From Glossina fuscipes (lineage: Eukaryota; Arthropoda; Insecta; Diptera; Glossinidae), in NCBI RefSeq assembly GCF_014805625.2, contig NW_023998415.1:35184747-35248746 (forward strand): a stretch of 64,000 nucleotides of DNA, in the 5' to 3' direction. The position numbers and the translations under genes are program-made. Positions 23,036-34,721 of the stretch are shown here, piece by piece. The notes beneath the pieces are model-generated. The model saw only the letters and a list, made by a program, of their open reading frames with translations, did not search any database and was not told the origin of the DNA. The first letter of the stretch is position 1. The number at the start of each line of letters is the position of its first letter.

Positions 23036-26000
23036 ACTTGCAAAGAATTTAGTGCTCATGAGCATCGTAAGCGTTTCCAAAAGCTTCGATACCCTCGAAT
23101 GTAGGCTGTGTGTGGTGTTTAAGCATAAACGCATTCAGGACAACGTCTCTACAGAGATAAAAGGGTTTTGTACTCCAACGGGATTAAAAGGTTTGTCTAG
23201 CATTCCCAACCATTCGTCCTGGAATTGCCTGTATATGACAAAACACACTAACGCGTCTCGTCCTTGTCTAATGTCACTACACGCTCCTTGAAGCAATCTA
23301 CTGGCAAAGGTCTTTTTCGCCGTGCCTGATGTTGTCACCTTCATCTCGTACGTATACAAACACTATTTTCCTTCTTCTATCTTTCTCGGCCTACAACCTC
23401 TCGTGACAACCATCGCATCTGCGCTCATAGACTATATCCCCTGCGCGGCTAGTCATAGAAGAAATATAAAAAAATCTGTTTCAAGAAATCTGAATCGGAT
23501 ATGGTTCACAAACCTTTTGCCATAGAAAGGCTTATCCCTAAGTATTATATATATTATATTACAGAAAAAAGTCAGATTTCATTCTCGGAGGGAGACACGT
23601 CACTGCAAACAAAAGCGAATGCATTGCTTTGAAGTATAAATAAATTGCAATGTATGTGTGTATAGTATGATATAAAACTCATCATCCCTTCTCTTCAAAA
23701 TTTCTCAAGACTTCGTTAAGAACCCAATAGGTCAGCAGATTAGTGTCTTTTCACACATTTGAATCTTTGTCTGTTGGATTTCTTTCTCAAAAAGCAATTA
23801 CGATTCGCAGAATAAAAATGTCGTTGCACACTAACGTTTATATACCTACTCAATACCATTCCATTTATACTCCATTTACCGAGACACAAACTGTCTAACA
23901 TATGGACGGACGGTTTTCACAAGCCGTTCAAGAACTTTCTTTTCACATTTTCCTCTTGGAAGGCTTGCCAATCTAATCAACATCTTACTACGTATAGGGC
24001 AGTTCCCAGCCAAGCGGTTTGCTTATCATAACTAATTTCGTGCCATCTCTCAAATTGCATAAGAAGGTGAAGAAGGAATAAAATGAATAAATTTCGTTGT
24101 GTAAATTTTAGCAAAAGTAACAAAATTGTAGTAAAGTATTAATAAAAAATTTTCAGTTAAGTTCAACATAAATTAGGTTTAGTGGCTTGTTTAAGTATTC
24201 CTTTAAAAGCCTTTTTTATAATGTTTCCGTTTTGGACATGAAAAACTGTTTTAATTCTTTTTCAACGCGGCAGAAGAAGAAAAAATGTAATAAAAACAAA
24301 AGGGGCAGGGGAACGTTCAATGTTTGAGAAAACCCCTTTTAAGCACGTACATAATATATTTTTTTGTGTACGAATGTAACCGTTACAAATACCTTTTAGT
24401 ACTTTATAATACATACATATACTCGTTTTATATAGAGCGATATATAGTTGAATAAGTTTTAACGCATTTTTTGTTGTTTTTTTTTTTTTGTTTTTTGGAA
24501 CGTCATTTTAATTTAAAACGCAAAATATATATACAATCCGTGATATATTGTCCGCATTACAAGATAACTTTTTCTCACCTTTCAATAGTGTGAATACATA
24601 ACATTTTATGCTTATCAACAAATAGTTGCTCATTTTCAAATTCACTCACTCATGTAATAAGTTATTGACAAAATAAAAATGAAAAAACTAGAAAGCGGTT
24701 TTGAAGCCAGCACATCGTCTCGTGCTGTTAGTTAGTTGTATACAATACTGCTTTATATTTTTAATTTCTCGGAATGTCCGCGTCACCGTGATGGGCACTT
24801 TTCATTACAACGATTGATTTAGACGTATTGTTCCAAAGCCATTCCAACGCGCCTGCTATTCCCTCTGATGTCTGCCCAAGTATTTTTCGTTCAAGCGTCA
24901 TACGTATCGGATCCATGTCGCTAATTTTCCACACTTACATATGTTAACTCAATAAGGCACACTATAGAAAATGAATTGGATCGGGACTTTGCGGAAAATC
25001 TGAAATGAATGATACCATATCTTTCGAAGGCAATCTTTGGATTATATCAATTTAGGGCTTAGATCCCCTTTCATCAAACGATTCGAGTAGAACATAAGTA
25101 TTTATCGGGTAACCAGCGACACAAAATATTGGAAAACTGGTTTAAAATAATAATTTCATTTGCAAATTTAATGTAGCAAATCGAGACTACGTTAATCTAT
25201 TTTTGGCTTTACTTCACCATATAAGGATTCTGCTAAAAAAAAAAAAAAAAAACGACTTTGATCAACAGTAACGTGCCACTTGTGTGGATTTTATGAGAAA
25301 AATAGGTAAAAAATTGGTGCGAATATCATTTAATCGTCGCGAATATCATTTAATCGCGAATATCATTTAATCGTCGTTTACGATAAAGAAGAAGAACAAT
25401 TTTTGATCAATAGATATTCGTTTAAAGCAATAAATAAATAAATTCGTTGAATAATCCATACCATAAGTTCATATTGATCATTCAAAATTCTTGCTAGACT
25501 TTCGAAAAATGGAAAAAAATTTCAAAAACCAGAAAGTATATAATTAGTTATTATCACATCGGCCAGCAAGTTTTTAAGCTTCAAACTTCTCTGCTGTTGC
25601 CACGTCGATCGTGATCACAAGGCAGCGTTTTCTTTGACTGATACGAACAACATAAGCCAATTAATGAAAGAATCAGAATTACTGACACAACTGTTCATAT
25701 CGCATTCATATCAGAACGAATCTATTTTGGATTTAAATAAACATACGGCCACAAGCACTGCACCTTTCCTACATACGAAATTCGACGGATGAATGCTTTC
25801 AATGAGTAGATGTGCAAATAATCGACTGCTCATCTCTTGTTACTAGTTTAGCGATAAATGACTCCATTTCTCAAGATATCTTATCATAAATCTATGGATG
25901 CGTCACACAATATCGAACTTGTATGCGGAACTTTAGGCTGTTGTCAGTCAAATAAATATTTCAGGTCATATAGGGAGAATTTAACTCAACCAATATCCTA

Positions 26001-26129
26001 TATCTTATTTCGCCCTCATGAATTCCGATTCTGGACGCTCCAATCAACAAGTACTTTACGTGCTTTACATTTTACATCGCTAATGTACATAAGTAGAAAG
26101 TAACTGTAATTCACAAATCAAGCAAAAAA
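23036..26129. other. No gene recognised; degraded repeats
   Basis: A plus-oriented, strongly decayed family B copy is likely at about 24770-25080 (tgatgtctgcccaagtattt, gaattggatcgggac). A minus-strand frame of 74 codons at 23135-23359 is protein-like (SRLLQGACSDIRQGRDALVC) but unrecognised and flanked by stops. T tract at 24479-24490, A tract at 25236-25251, tandem repeat at 25317-25376. Confidence 0.4.
25317..25376. repeat. Short tandem repeat, about 18-21 bp unit
   Basis: Three consecutive copies of a unit like gcgaatatcatttaatcg, the spacing differing by a tcg trinucleotide. Too short to assign a function. Confidence 0.8.
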
Positions 26130-26215
26130 CAAGTAAAAATTAATGTAGGGTATAAAAAAGAAAATGGCACTTACCTTCGAATGAAATGTTTTATTTATAC
26201 AGCCGTTTATACCCT
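26130..26215 (+). repeat. DINE-1-like repeat, family B, 5' end split by the foldback insertion
   Basis: The stretch ending gtttataccct at 26205-26215 is the 5' start of a family B copy. It continues at 27842 with acatcacatgtggtac after removal of the inserted element and one copy of its 9-bp duplication. Restored, the junction reads like other family starts (tataccct.ca....gtggt). Confidence 0.6.
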
Positions 26216-26224
26216 ACATCACAT
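26216..26224. repeat. Target site duplication, left copy
   Basis: The nonamer acatcacat immediately precedes the element start and recurs exactly at 27842-27850 immediately after its end. Confidence 0.85.
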
Positions 26225-26592
26225 AAGGGTGTGAAGATAAATTCGAATTTAACTAGTAAAGACACCTACCATTTCTATTAACATACCTCTGTTAACGACT
26301 TAACAGAGTTCATGTTAAATAATTGCAATTGAGATATAGTTGGATTGAAAGCCTAATCCGTCCATATTAAAAGAAAAAGAAAATATTTTTGTGGACATTT
26401 CATGAATCCATATGAAACTACCTTTCAAACAAACTAAAAAAATTCAAATTCTGCTTATGGAAACTATTTTTAACGGTATTTGAAATTTGGTATGTTAGCG
26501 AAAAATGCATATGGAAAAAAACCCAAATTTGACACTCTGGTGCGGCCAAACTAGAGAATGTCGCCTATATTCACCTACCTCACGTGAATCTA
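26225..26592 (+). repeat. Left terminal inverted repeat of the foldback element
   Basis: Pairs with 27476-27841 in reverse. Matching landmarks are cttaacagag(t/c)tcatgtta, gtggacatttcatgaatcca and caaatttgacactct. Differences are single-base changes and short indels such as the extra cct at about 26577. Confidence 0.9.
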
Positions 26593-26629
26593 TATAAAAG
26601 TAAAGTAGTATAAAGTAGTATAAAACACG

Positions 26630-26824
26630 CAATACTTTGTACTGTAGTACAATGATTTTCAGTACAAAATACACTATACTGTAGTACAATGATTTTCAGT
26701 ACAAAATACACTATACCGTAGTGCAAAAATACACTATACTGTAGTACAATGATTTTCAGTACAAAATACACTATACTGTAGTACAAAAATTTTGTACAAT
26801 AGTACAATGATTTTCAGTACAAAA
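26630..26824. repeat. 37-bp minisatellite inside the foldback element
   Basis: Units start acactatactgtagtacaat and end gattttcagtacaaaat, 37 bp in full. One shorter variant of about 23 bp (with ataccgtagtgcaaaaat) lacks the gattttcagta part. The units contain the palindrome gtactgtagtac or tagtaca-type inverted pieces. The array runs straight into the gap, so its real copy number is unknown. Minus-strand open frames here are the repeat translated. Confidence 0.85.
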
Positions 26825-27475
26825 NNNNNNNNNNNNNNNNNNNNNNNNNNNNNNNNNNNNNNNNNNNNNNNNNNNNNNNNNNNNNNNNNNNNNNNNNNNN
26901 NNNNNNNNNNNNNNNNNNNNNNNNNNNNNNNNNNNNNNNNNNNNNNNNNNNNNNNNNNNNNNNNNNNNNNNNNNNNNNNNNNNNNNNNNNNNNNNNNNNN
27001 NNNNNNNNNNNNNNNNNNNNNNNNNNNNNNNNNNNNNNNNNNNNNNNNNNNNNNNNNNNNNNNNNNNNNNNNNNNNNNNNNNNNNNNNNNNNNNNNNNNN
27101 NNNNNNNNNNNNNNNNNNNNNNNNNNNNNNNNNNNNNNNNNNNNNNNNNNNNNNNNNNNNNNNNNNNNNNNNNNNNNNNNNNNNNNNNNNNNNNNNNNNN
27201 NNNNNNNNNNNNNNNNNNNNNNNNNNNNNNNNNNNNNNNNNNNNNNNNNNNNNNNNNNNNNNNNNNNNNNNNNNNNNNNNNNNNNNNNNNNNNNNNNNNN
27301 NNNNNNNNNNNNNNNNNNNNNNNNNNNNNNNNNNNNNNNNNNNNNNNNNNNNNNNNNNNNNNNNNNNNNNNNNNNNNNNNNNNNNNNNNNNNNNNNNNNN
27401 NNNNNNNNNNNNNNNNNNNNNNNNNNNNNNNNNNNNNNNNNNNNNNNNNNNNNNNNNNNNNNNNNNNNNNNNNNN
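26825..27475. other. Assembly gap, 651 N
   Basis: All bases are N. It lies between the minisatellite and the right inverted repeat, a place where foldback arrays commonly defeat assembly. Confidence 1.
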
Positions 27476-27841
27476 TAGATTCACGTGATATAGGTGAATA
27501 TAGGCGACATTTTCTAGTTTGGCCGCACTAGAGTGTCAAATTTGGGTGTTTTTTCATATGCAGGTTTCGCTAACATACTGAATTTCAAATACCGTTAAAA
27601 ATAGTTTCCATATGCAGAATTTGAATTTTTTTAGTTTGTTTGAAAGGTAGTTTTATATGGATTCATGAAATGTCCACAAAAATATTTTCTTTTTGTTAAT
27701 ATGGACGGATTAGGCTTTCAAACCAACCATATCTCAATTGTAATTATTTAACATGAGCTCTGTTAAGTCGTTAACAGAGGTATGTTAATAGAAATGGTAG
27801 GTGTCTTTACTAGTTAAATTCGAATTTATCTTCACACCCTT
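27476..27841 (-). repeat. Right terminal inverted repeat of the foldback element
   Basis: Reverse complement of 26225-26592. It starts tagattcacgtgatataggt at the gap edge and ends ttatcttcacaccctt. Confidence 0.9.
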
Positions 27842-28860
27842 ACATCACATGTGGTACAGAATAGATTAAATTAGTAAGAACGTATGCCACACCCAGAGGG
27901 AGTTAAGGTGGACCCACCTTTTATTATGCCGATCGATTCACAATTACTTTCTAAATCGATCTAAGCCTTCTTATCCGTCTGTCTGTCTGTCTGTCTGTCC
28001 ATTGATATACGTGTTCAAGCTGCGGATCGCAATTTTGAGATATTTTGATGAAGCTTGACGTGACACGTAAGTGCTTTGGCCTAAGGAAGAACACTGCTGA
28101 AAATGATTCGTATCAGTCCACTTTTCGACCACTCCCCATATAACGCCCAATTCTGAAAAGCCGTTATATGGAAGAAAATTGCAATTTTCAAAATTTCTCA
28201 GCAAAATTTCGGCATCGCGAATCGGTGTGAAAAGTATGAACCTGCCGGGGCAGTTTTTTGAACCTACTCTCATGTAACCATTCTTGCAGAAACTAAAGCT
28301 TTTTATGGTAAAAAGATCGATCTTCCAATATTTCATGATGAAAATTGGCTCATCACAGTAAATTGGCAAAGAAATCTATCTGATCAAATTTGAACCACGT
28401 AGGTATATTTTTTGAATGCCACCACATATAAGGTTTCTCATAAAACGTAAAACTTTAATTTTTTTGCGATGAACATTTGCTCATGATAGTAATTAAATAA
28501 AAAAAAAAAAAATTGAAGCTAATTAGAACCGCATTGGCCCCGCTCCATATAAAATAATCACATGATATCCTAATAATTCTTAGGAGCGTTTAAGCAAAAA
28601 AAAAATGACCGGTAGCGAATTTGGATTACATAGGTGTATTTTTTTTGGACCCATACTCACATACAGGCGCTATCAGGAAACGCTCACTCTTATGTGGAGA
28701 GAAAATCTAGCCTCCCAAAATGCGGGCTTTCATGAATATTATGGCTCTTTGATGTATTGTTGCCAAAAGGAACAAATAATAAATGTTTGTGCAAGGCGAA
28801 AAGGTGTAGGGTGTGTAATAGTCGGCGTCGCACGACTATAATTTTTTTACTTGTTTTTTT
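27842..28860 (+). repeat. DINE-1-like repeat, family B, longest copy (3' part after the insertion)
   Basis: Runs from acatcacatgtggtac through a (gtct)n segment at 27976-27998, the block gaaaatgattcgtatcagtc and repeated 'ccacataggtatatttttt' modules. It ends in the hairpin tagtcg-gcgtcgca-cgacta at 28819-28838 and a tttttttacttgtttttt tail. The tail hairpin and the 5' 'tataccct' start resemble DINE-1/Helentron non-autonomous elements of Drosophila. It is longer than other copies because the middle modules are repeated. The 132-codon minus frame at 27971-28369 is only the repeat. Confidence 0.7.
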
Positions 28861-31399
28861 TTTATTATTGACGCAACATAACGAAGGCTTAAAGGAAATA
28901 TATATGAATGGTTTTTTTTTTTGTTTTTCCAAACATAGAAGGATCTTTTTAATGAACCTATAAATAGTTAGTCAAGAAAATTAAAGAAAACTTTTACACT
29001 TCATTTTGCTGTTTCTAACATATTTTTAAGGAAGAATTTTTTAAATCAATAGAGCCTCATATGAACAGGTTCGTACAATTTGATCTCTTGTTTATTATTG
29101 CGTACGCAAAAGCAAATTTAATGTACCTGTTTCCACTTATTGATATGAATATGTTAACGTATAGTGTATAAATATCAAAAGGACAAACATTGAAAATAGT
29201 ACGTGCTTTGGCAAAGTTATAACTTAATAACATTTAAGTGGTAAAATACAATAAAATTAAAACTGTAAAATATAAACTGTAATAAAATTGCATAAAGTAT
29301 AATAACACAAAATGCACCTTCAACTCATGTAGGAGAGAAAATGTGTATTCAAAATTATCAAGGAATTAAATCGTAGAAATGAAGGAAAGAAGTTGACCAA
29401 TTCGAAATTCTTGAATTTCACGAGTAAATAATCGCTTAATGGATCGCATAGAAATGCAAAATCCTCCTCTTATAACCCTTTCATAGCAAACCTAACTTTG
29501 CATCGTAAAACTTTGAGAGAGAACTTCATTCGCTCTCTTCTATGTAACGTGATGTGTATATATTGTCCTCACGGTCTGTGTAACTATCTAATACGACCTC
29601 TACTACTAGTAAAGTGGCAATTAGTGAGAACTGAGCTAACTAGTTTGGCTGTGGTGTGTTTTAAAATTTTGTCTCATAAATACTCTACAGACAATTATAT
29701 CTAAAAGAATTGCGCGTACTTTACCCTTATACGAATGCACGGGCGGAAGCAATGTACCTTAGCGAATGGGCATCCCATGATGTCTGGGCCATTCTTTACT
29801 GCCTAATCGTCTCCTTCGGCCCGTGACGTCTATGGGAGTTTCAAAACCGCAAAATTCATAGTAAAACTTTAAGCTAAGGACATATTTTCCTCCTATGGGA
29901 AAGTAGAAATTTTATGAATAACTTACGAAATTTAGCAAACATTGATTTAAAAATTTGATCCAATATTTATCAGGATCATACAAATGTGCAACATAAATTC
30001 CCATCAGCATCTGCTTTACGACCTACACACATATCGTAGTGTATAAACAGTAATCACTCAAAAGTCGTAAAATAAATATTATATATATATATATATATAT
30101 ATATGTACATGCGTACTTCATTTACAGTGTGTGCTAGTACATATATCATAACATGACTGCACATATAATATATTATACGTATTTAAGGAGCTTTGATTTT
30201 TTCAGAAAATCCTTCGCATCTGTAATACATAAGCGCAGGGAATTATTTTTGAAAAATTATAAACTAGAACACACAGATTACCTACTCGATTGATTACTAG
30301 AGATTCGAAATTCTGTTAAAGCATTAAGTTCAACACACCTTCAGAAGTTAGTAGGGAGAAGTATCGATGTTGCTAAATCCGTTTTGGAAGAATATAGCGT
30401 TGGATGAGATGATTTATTGGCTAACTGCCTTTAAAATTTTACATAGATCCCCGAAAATTAGTTTCACGGTATATTGTGGTAAACGAGATAGCGTCATCTA
30501 ATAAGTAGAAAAATAGCCATCACTTAGATCCAGAGGGAACTCCCTTCTGGGGACGGCAACGAACGAATATTTGATGCTTCAGCAAGTTTAAAACAAGCGT
30601 AGCCATCAAACTATATAATAATTTCAAACCAACGATTAGCAATTCTTTAGACAGCATGTGATTACTTTTGTGTTTGAATTTTCCATCCATCTGGCTTCCC
30701 TATATACACCACAAAGATTTTTAATATCTTGAAAGTGCCCATTACATACTTAACTGTTAACCTGTTAGCCCAGTTACAATTTTTTGAAACCGTAATATCG
30801 AGAGTTAGCTAACACGATTTGCATAGTAGTGTAAACAGTAGAAAGAAAGGATGGCTTCTTTTGAACGCTTAGTAGACTCAGTAGTGTCGATGAAACTTAA
30901 ATGGGATGGGATTTGAGTATTTCAGCTGTCGTATGGCGGCTTAAGCCAAAGTGAAGTTTAAAAAATTAGAAATAGATATGTGAGACAGACAAAATCGATT
31001 AATCTACATGCATACATATAAAGCGAGAAGCTACCATTAATTTTTGTGCAAAAGAGGTTTGGAAAAATGAAAACATTTGATCCCATTTGAAGATGCTTTT
31101 GCCAGTCAACTTGCACTTGGACAGACTAAAACAACTAAAACACTACTGCTATAAATCAAATTATTAATGAGGACTCTTTTCTAATGTTATTATGTTTGAT
31201 TTTTTTTAGTTTCAAGGAAGAAAGAAAGTCTGGAGCTAAATCGGCCCAAGCCCTATAAATCCCGCTAAATCAGACGAAACATGTACATATTTACAGGCTG
31301 TAGTTCGTATAATTACCCAGGCATAATATGTGGAATGCACGGCACATACATATAGAGCAAGATGTATGCTTATACCGAGCCACAAATATAGCGCGTCTT
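28861..31399. other. No gene seen; TA tract
   Basis: A (TA)n tract lies at 30079-30104. Open frames of 60-80 codons have no recognisable content. Nothing else is supported. Confidence 0.45.
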
Positions 31400-32145
31400 T
31401 ATACCCTACGCAATTTGTGGTGCAATCGTATATTGGGTTCGTGTGGACATATGTAACTTCCAGAAGGGATTAAAATAGGCCCGAATTACATTATGCAAAC
31501 GTACCTGTCGCTCTGTCCGTCCGATGTCTATCCATGTATTCTTGTGTTCAACCTATAGGTCGAAATTTTCAAGATGTTTTGGTGAAATTCGGTACACCGG
31601 TCTGTTTACGCCGGAGAGCAAATGCGATCACTTTCTCGAGCACTCCCCATATAACGGCCTACTTTAATAAGTCGTTGTAAGAAAAAATTTTGTAATTTTT
31701 AGTATTTTGAGATGATAATCGCTTAGGGATAGTATTTCGACATTTTTAATTGGTTGGAAAACTTGACCCATTTTTTGAACTCCTCCTAATGTAATCGTTC
31801 CTACGAAAATTGAATCTTTGCATGGTAAGAAGATATGAATTTTGAAATTTCATAGTAAAAAATTAGTTTATAATAATAATTTGCAATAAAGATTAATCTT
31901 GCTGAATTGAGACCATGTAGATCTATTTTTTCAATCTTAACCCATAGAAGGGTTCCAATGGAATATAAGCCCTTACATACCAAGAAGGTCTAATTTTTAA
32001 TATTTTATAACGAAAATTTGTCCTTAGCAAATCAACCTTGGGCAATTTGGATCACATAGGTCCATCTTTAGATCGCACCATTTATAAAAGGGCTCTCATG
32101 GAAGCAAACCTTTCCATGGCAATCTAGTCTGAGCATTCCACTATA
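31400..32145 (+). repeat. DINE-1-like repeat, family B
   Basis: The 5' start tataccctacgcaatttgtg at about 31401 is followed by gctctgtccgtccgatgtct, tgttttggtgaaattcggta and 'actccccatataacggccta'. Modules like ccatgtagatctattttttc and 'gatcacataggtccatcttt' come next. The hairpin 3' end was not found, so the copy may be truncated at the right. Confidence 0.7.
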
Positions 32146-33133
32146 GTGTTTGTTTTGTGACTTTATCGCTTTCATAAATGCTTTGAGTCTTGGAGAGCGT
32201 AGAAGAGATAGTTCATCATCTGAGAGAAATATTTACCATGAAATTTTGAGTTCTTCTTCAGGCGCTCTAAACCAAATACCTGAGCCTAATTTATTTTACT
32301 TAGTGACATCTAACTTCTCTAATGAACTAGCAGAAACGTATTTCCAAACGAGAATTCATTAATTCATCGTTTATGGAGGCGATCCTTGAATGAATTGAAC
32401 GTCAGGAGTAATTCGAAAGAAGTATACGCTTCCGCCATGAAATTAAAAGTTTGAGATAAAATTATTAATAATAATTCTGAGATTCGTTTCCAGAATTATA
32501 AATTTAGTTAGTCAACTTTCTCTATGATTTTATAGCACATAAGGTGTAACACATACGATTCTGTCCTTGACGCAGACGCAGCAAAAGACTGCACTATCGA
32601 ACACGAAACGGAACAAGAAAGAACTTTTGAACAGGGTCTTAGGATCGGACGCTGCTCCTAGGAATTAATAAAAAACAAAGCATATCTAAGTTTCAAAATT
32701 TTAAACGTGTCTTCCCCAAAACTCCAGATGGCGCGCAGTATACTTGCAACGATATACACGCAAATTTCTGTACAATATATTTAAGAAAACATATTAATTA
32801 ATTAAACATTAATTCATTTAAACATTATTAACAAAAGATTACATATTTTTTATTGTTCCTCCTCGCATATTAGTATTTGATCACGTTTCCTTCCTTCCAT
32901 CCAGAAAACAATGTGAAAAAAATGCTTCGTTTTTAGGCGATTACAGTGCTTTCACATGGATCATGAAACATATTTATAAAGAAAAATAACAAAATTTTAT
33001 ACATTTAAACGCTTTAAGACAACTAAATATGAAGTCAAATGTAATCAGCATTATGAACTATATATATATATATATCCTTATGCTACGACTGTGGTTGCTT
33101 TATTAATATTTTTCCTCTTTTCTTTTTCTTTTT

Positions 33134-33182
<49 letters not shown>

Positions 33183-33416
33183 TTTACATGTGAAAATATT
33201 TTTACAAATTATCGTCAATTAACGCGAAGGAGTTGGGCAAGCAAAGTTAGAAATTTCATTTTTCTTTCATTCACTCAAGACCGAAGAGTTGAACTCTTTC
33301 GCTTGATTTGTTTTTATTATTTAATAAATACTTGCCAACGTTTATTTATTTTACCATTCAAATAAAACGCAAACATTAGTGAATGTGTTTAAAAACGCCT
33401 TACTACAAAGGCATTT

Positions 33417-33457
<41 letters not shown>

Positions 33458-33661
33458 CGAGCCATTAGCTTATTGTTAAATATGTTTGCTGTTGAATGAA
33501 TGCATGTTGAGCGTTGAAACCGGCTTTTTACATATTTTTATTTTTTAATTTCATTTCATACGGCTAACGCATTAAGAAAGCACACAGCATATCTATATGT
33601 TTATAGATATGTATAAACACGCGATCACAAAAACCAAAATATGGAGCAGAAGAAAAGAATG

Positions 33662-33692
<31 letters not shown>

Positions 33693-34719
33693 CAAAAAAA
33701 ATCAACAAAAACAAATACTTTTACAGAGAATAATTTGACTCCTCTTTCGTTTTCTGCATCTTTCTAACGCGATATGTATGCATGTACATTAGAGTAAACA
33801 TAAACAAAACATGTGCAAAACGGTGAACATGTAAGACACGCGTTATTTCTTATAATTCTTTTATTCACACATATGGTAAGGGCTTCACTAATTGCCTCAA
33901 ATAAAATGTATTTCACAAAACAACCGTTTCGTTTAACTAGCCGCGAAGAACTGTTTATTTTAACCATTTCGCAGCTGGTTGAAAGTATATGTTTGATATG
34001 CTGCTTTTCGTATTTTCCGAAAAATTTTCCGTTTTCTATGCTATCACGCTTCGTATATGATTCGTATCCGTAGGTTTTTTTTTTCTTTTTTCTTTTTTTT
34101 TTTTTTTTCGTACACATAGATAATAAGAATTTTTTTTTTTTGTTTTCAAGTAAATAAATAAGTATTTGTTTGTGGTTTTGCAGTAACAGTTTCTACATTA
34201 GACGACTGTCTCACATTAACATAAAGAGCAGATGTGAAGACAAAAGTATAGAAAATTCTTCATCCTTTCATTACAATTTATACATATTTCATTATGTTTG
34301 AAGAGAACATTTAACTTAAAGAAGAAGGAAAGTTTTTTGTTAATCTTCAAGCAAACGACGACTGTTAGGCACTCTTCGGAATTCAATTCTTACCTCAAAT
34401 CATTAAAGGATAATTACCTTATTGTTAATATGTGTGCAATACCGACAACAGAGTTATAGAATCTATAAAAATTATTATTCATAAGCATTAGCCCAGTAAA
34501 GTCTACATACAGTACGAAGAATTAAAGTGCATTTATGAATTGAGAGTTCAAAACCTTCTATTAAATAACATTTGAAGACTTTGCTTGCTTTGCTTTAAGA
34601 TAAAGTTGTAAGCGAAAAATACACTTTAGTTCCATGAATACCACAAAAAAGTCTAAATACAGCGTAAACATATTAAGAGAACTTTCGAAATTAAAAGAAG
34701 ACGATAAAAAAGTTAACGG
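32146..34719. other. No gene seen; long T and A tracts, (TA)n-(GA)n
   Basis: A run of more than 40 T occupies about 33138-33181. A composite (TA)n then (GA)n microsatellite lies at about 33417-33458, an A run at 33662-33691, and T runs at 34077-34108 and 34130-34141. Open frames here are driven by these tracts. Confidence 0.5.
33138..33181. repeat. Long poly-T tract
   Basis: Forty-plus uninterrupted T after a T-rich lead-in. Length is uncertain because assemblies often misestimate such runs. Confidence 0.85.
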
Positions 34720-34721
34720 TA

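Larger units (their letters stand above)
26225..27841. mobile_element. Foldback-type DNA transposon (long inverted repeats, 9-bp target duplication)
   Basis: The element begins aagggtgtgaagataaattc and ends with the reverse complement of that sequence. Inverted repeats run 26225-26592 and 27476-27841, about 367 bp each, differing at only scattered positions. They are bounded by the exact 9-bp duplication acatcacat. The centre carries 37-bp tandem repeats (26630-26824) and a 651-base assembly gap. Long inverted repeats, internal tandem repeats and a 9-bp duplication together define foldback elements of flies, which are related to Mutator-like transposons. No transposase is visible outside the gap; whether one lies inside it is unknown. 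Open frames crossing the gap are artefacts of the Ns. Confidence 0.85.

Noticed and set aside
26771..27484. Open frames of 228-237 codons on both strands
   Set aside because: They consist almost wholly of N; the frame is an artefact of the gap.
27976..28000. Regular gtct repeats as a possible CRISPR-like array or protein-binding array
   Set aside because: Tetranucleotide tract without spacers, and found inside every DINE-like copy.
27971..28369. 132-codon minus frame
   Set aside because: Lies entirely in a DINE-like repeat, including its gtct tract.
33764..34117. 117-codon minus frame
   Set aside because: Starts in a T/A homopolymer (poly-Lys) and shows no recognisable protein.
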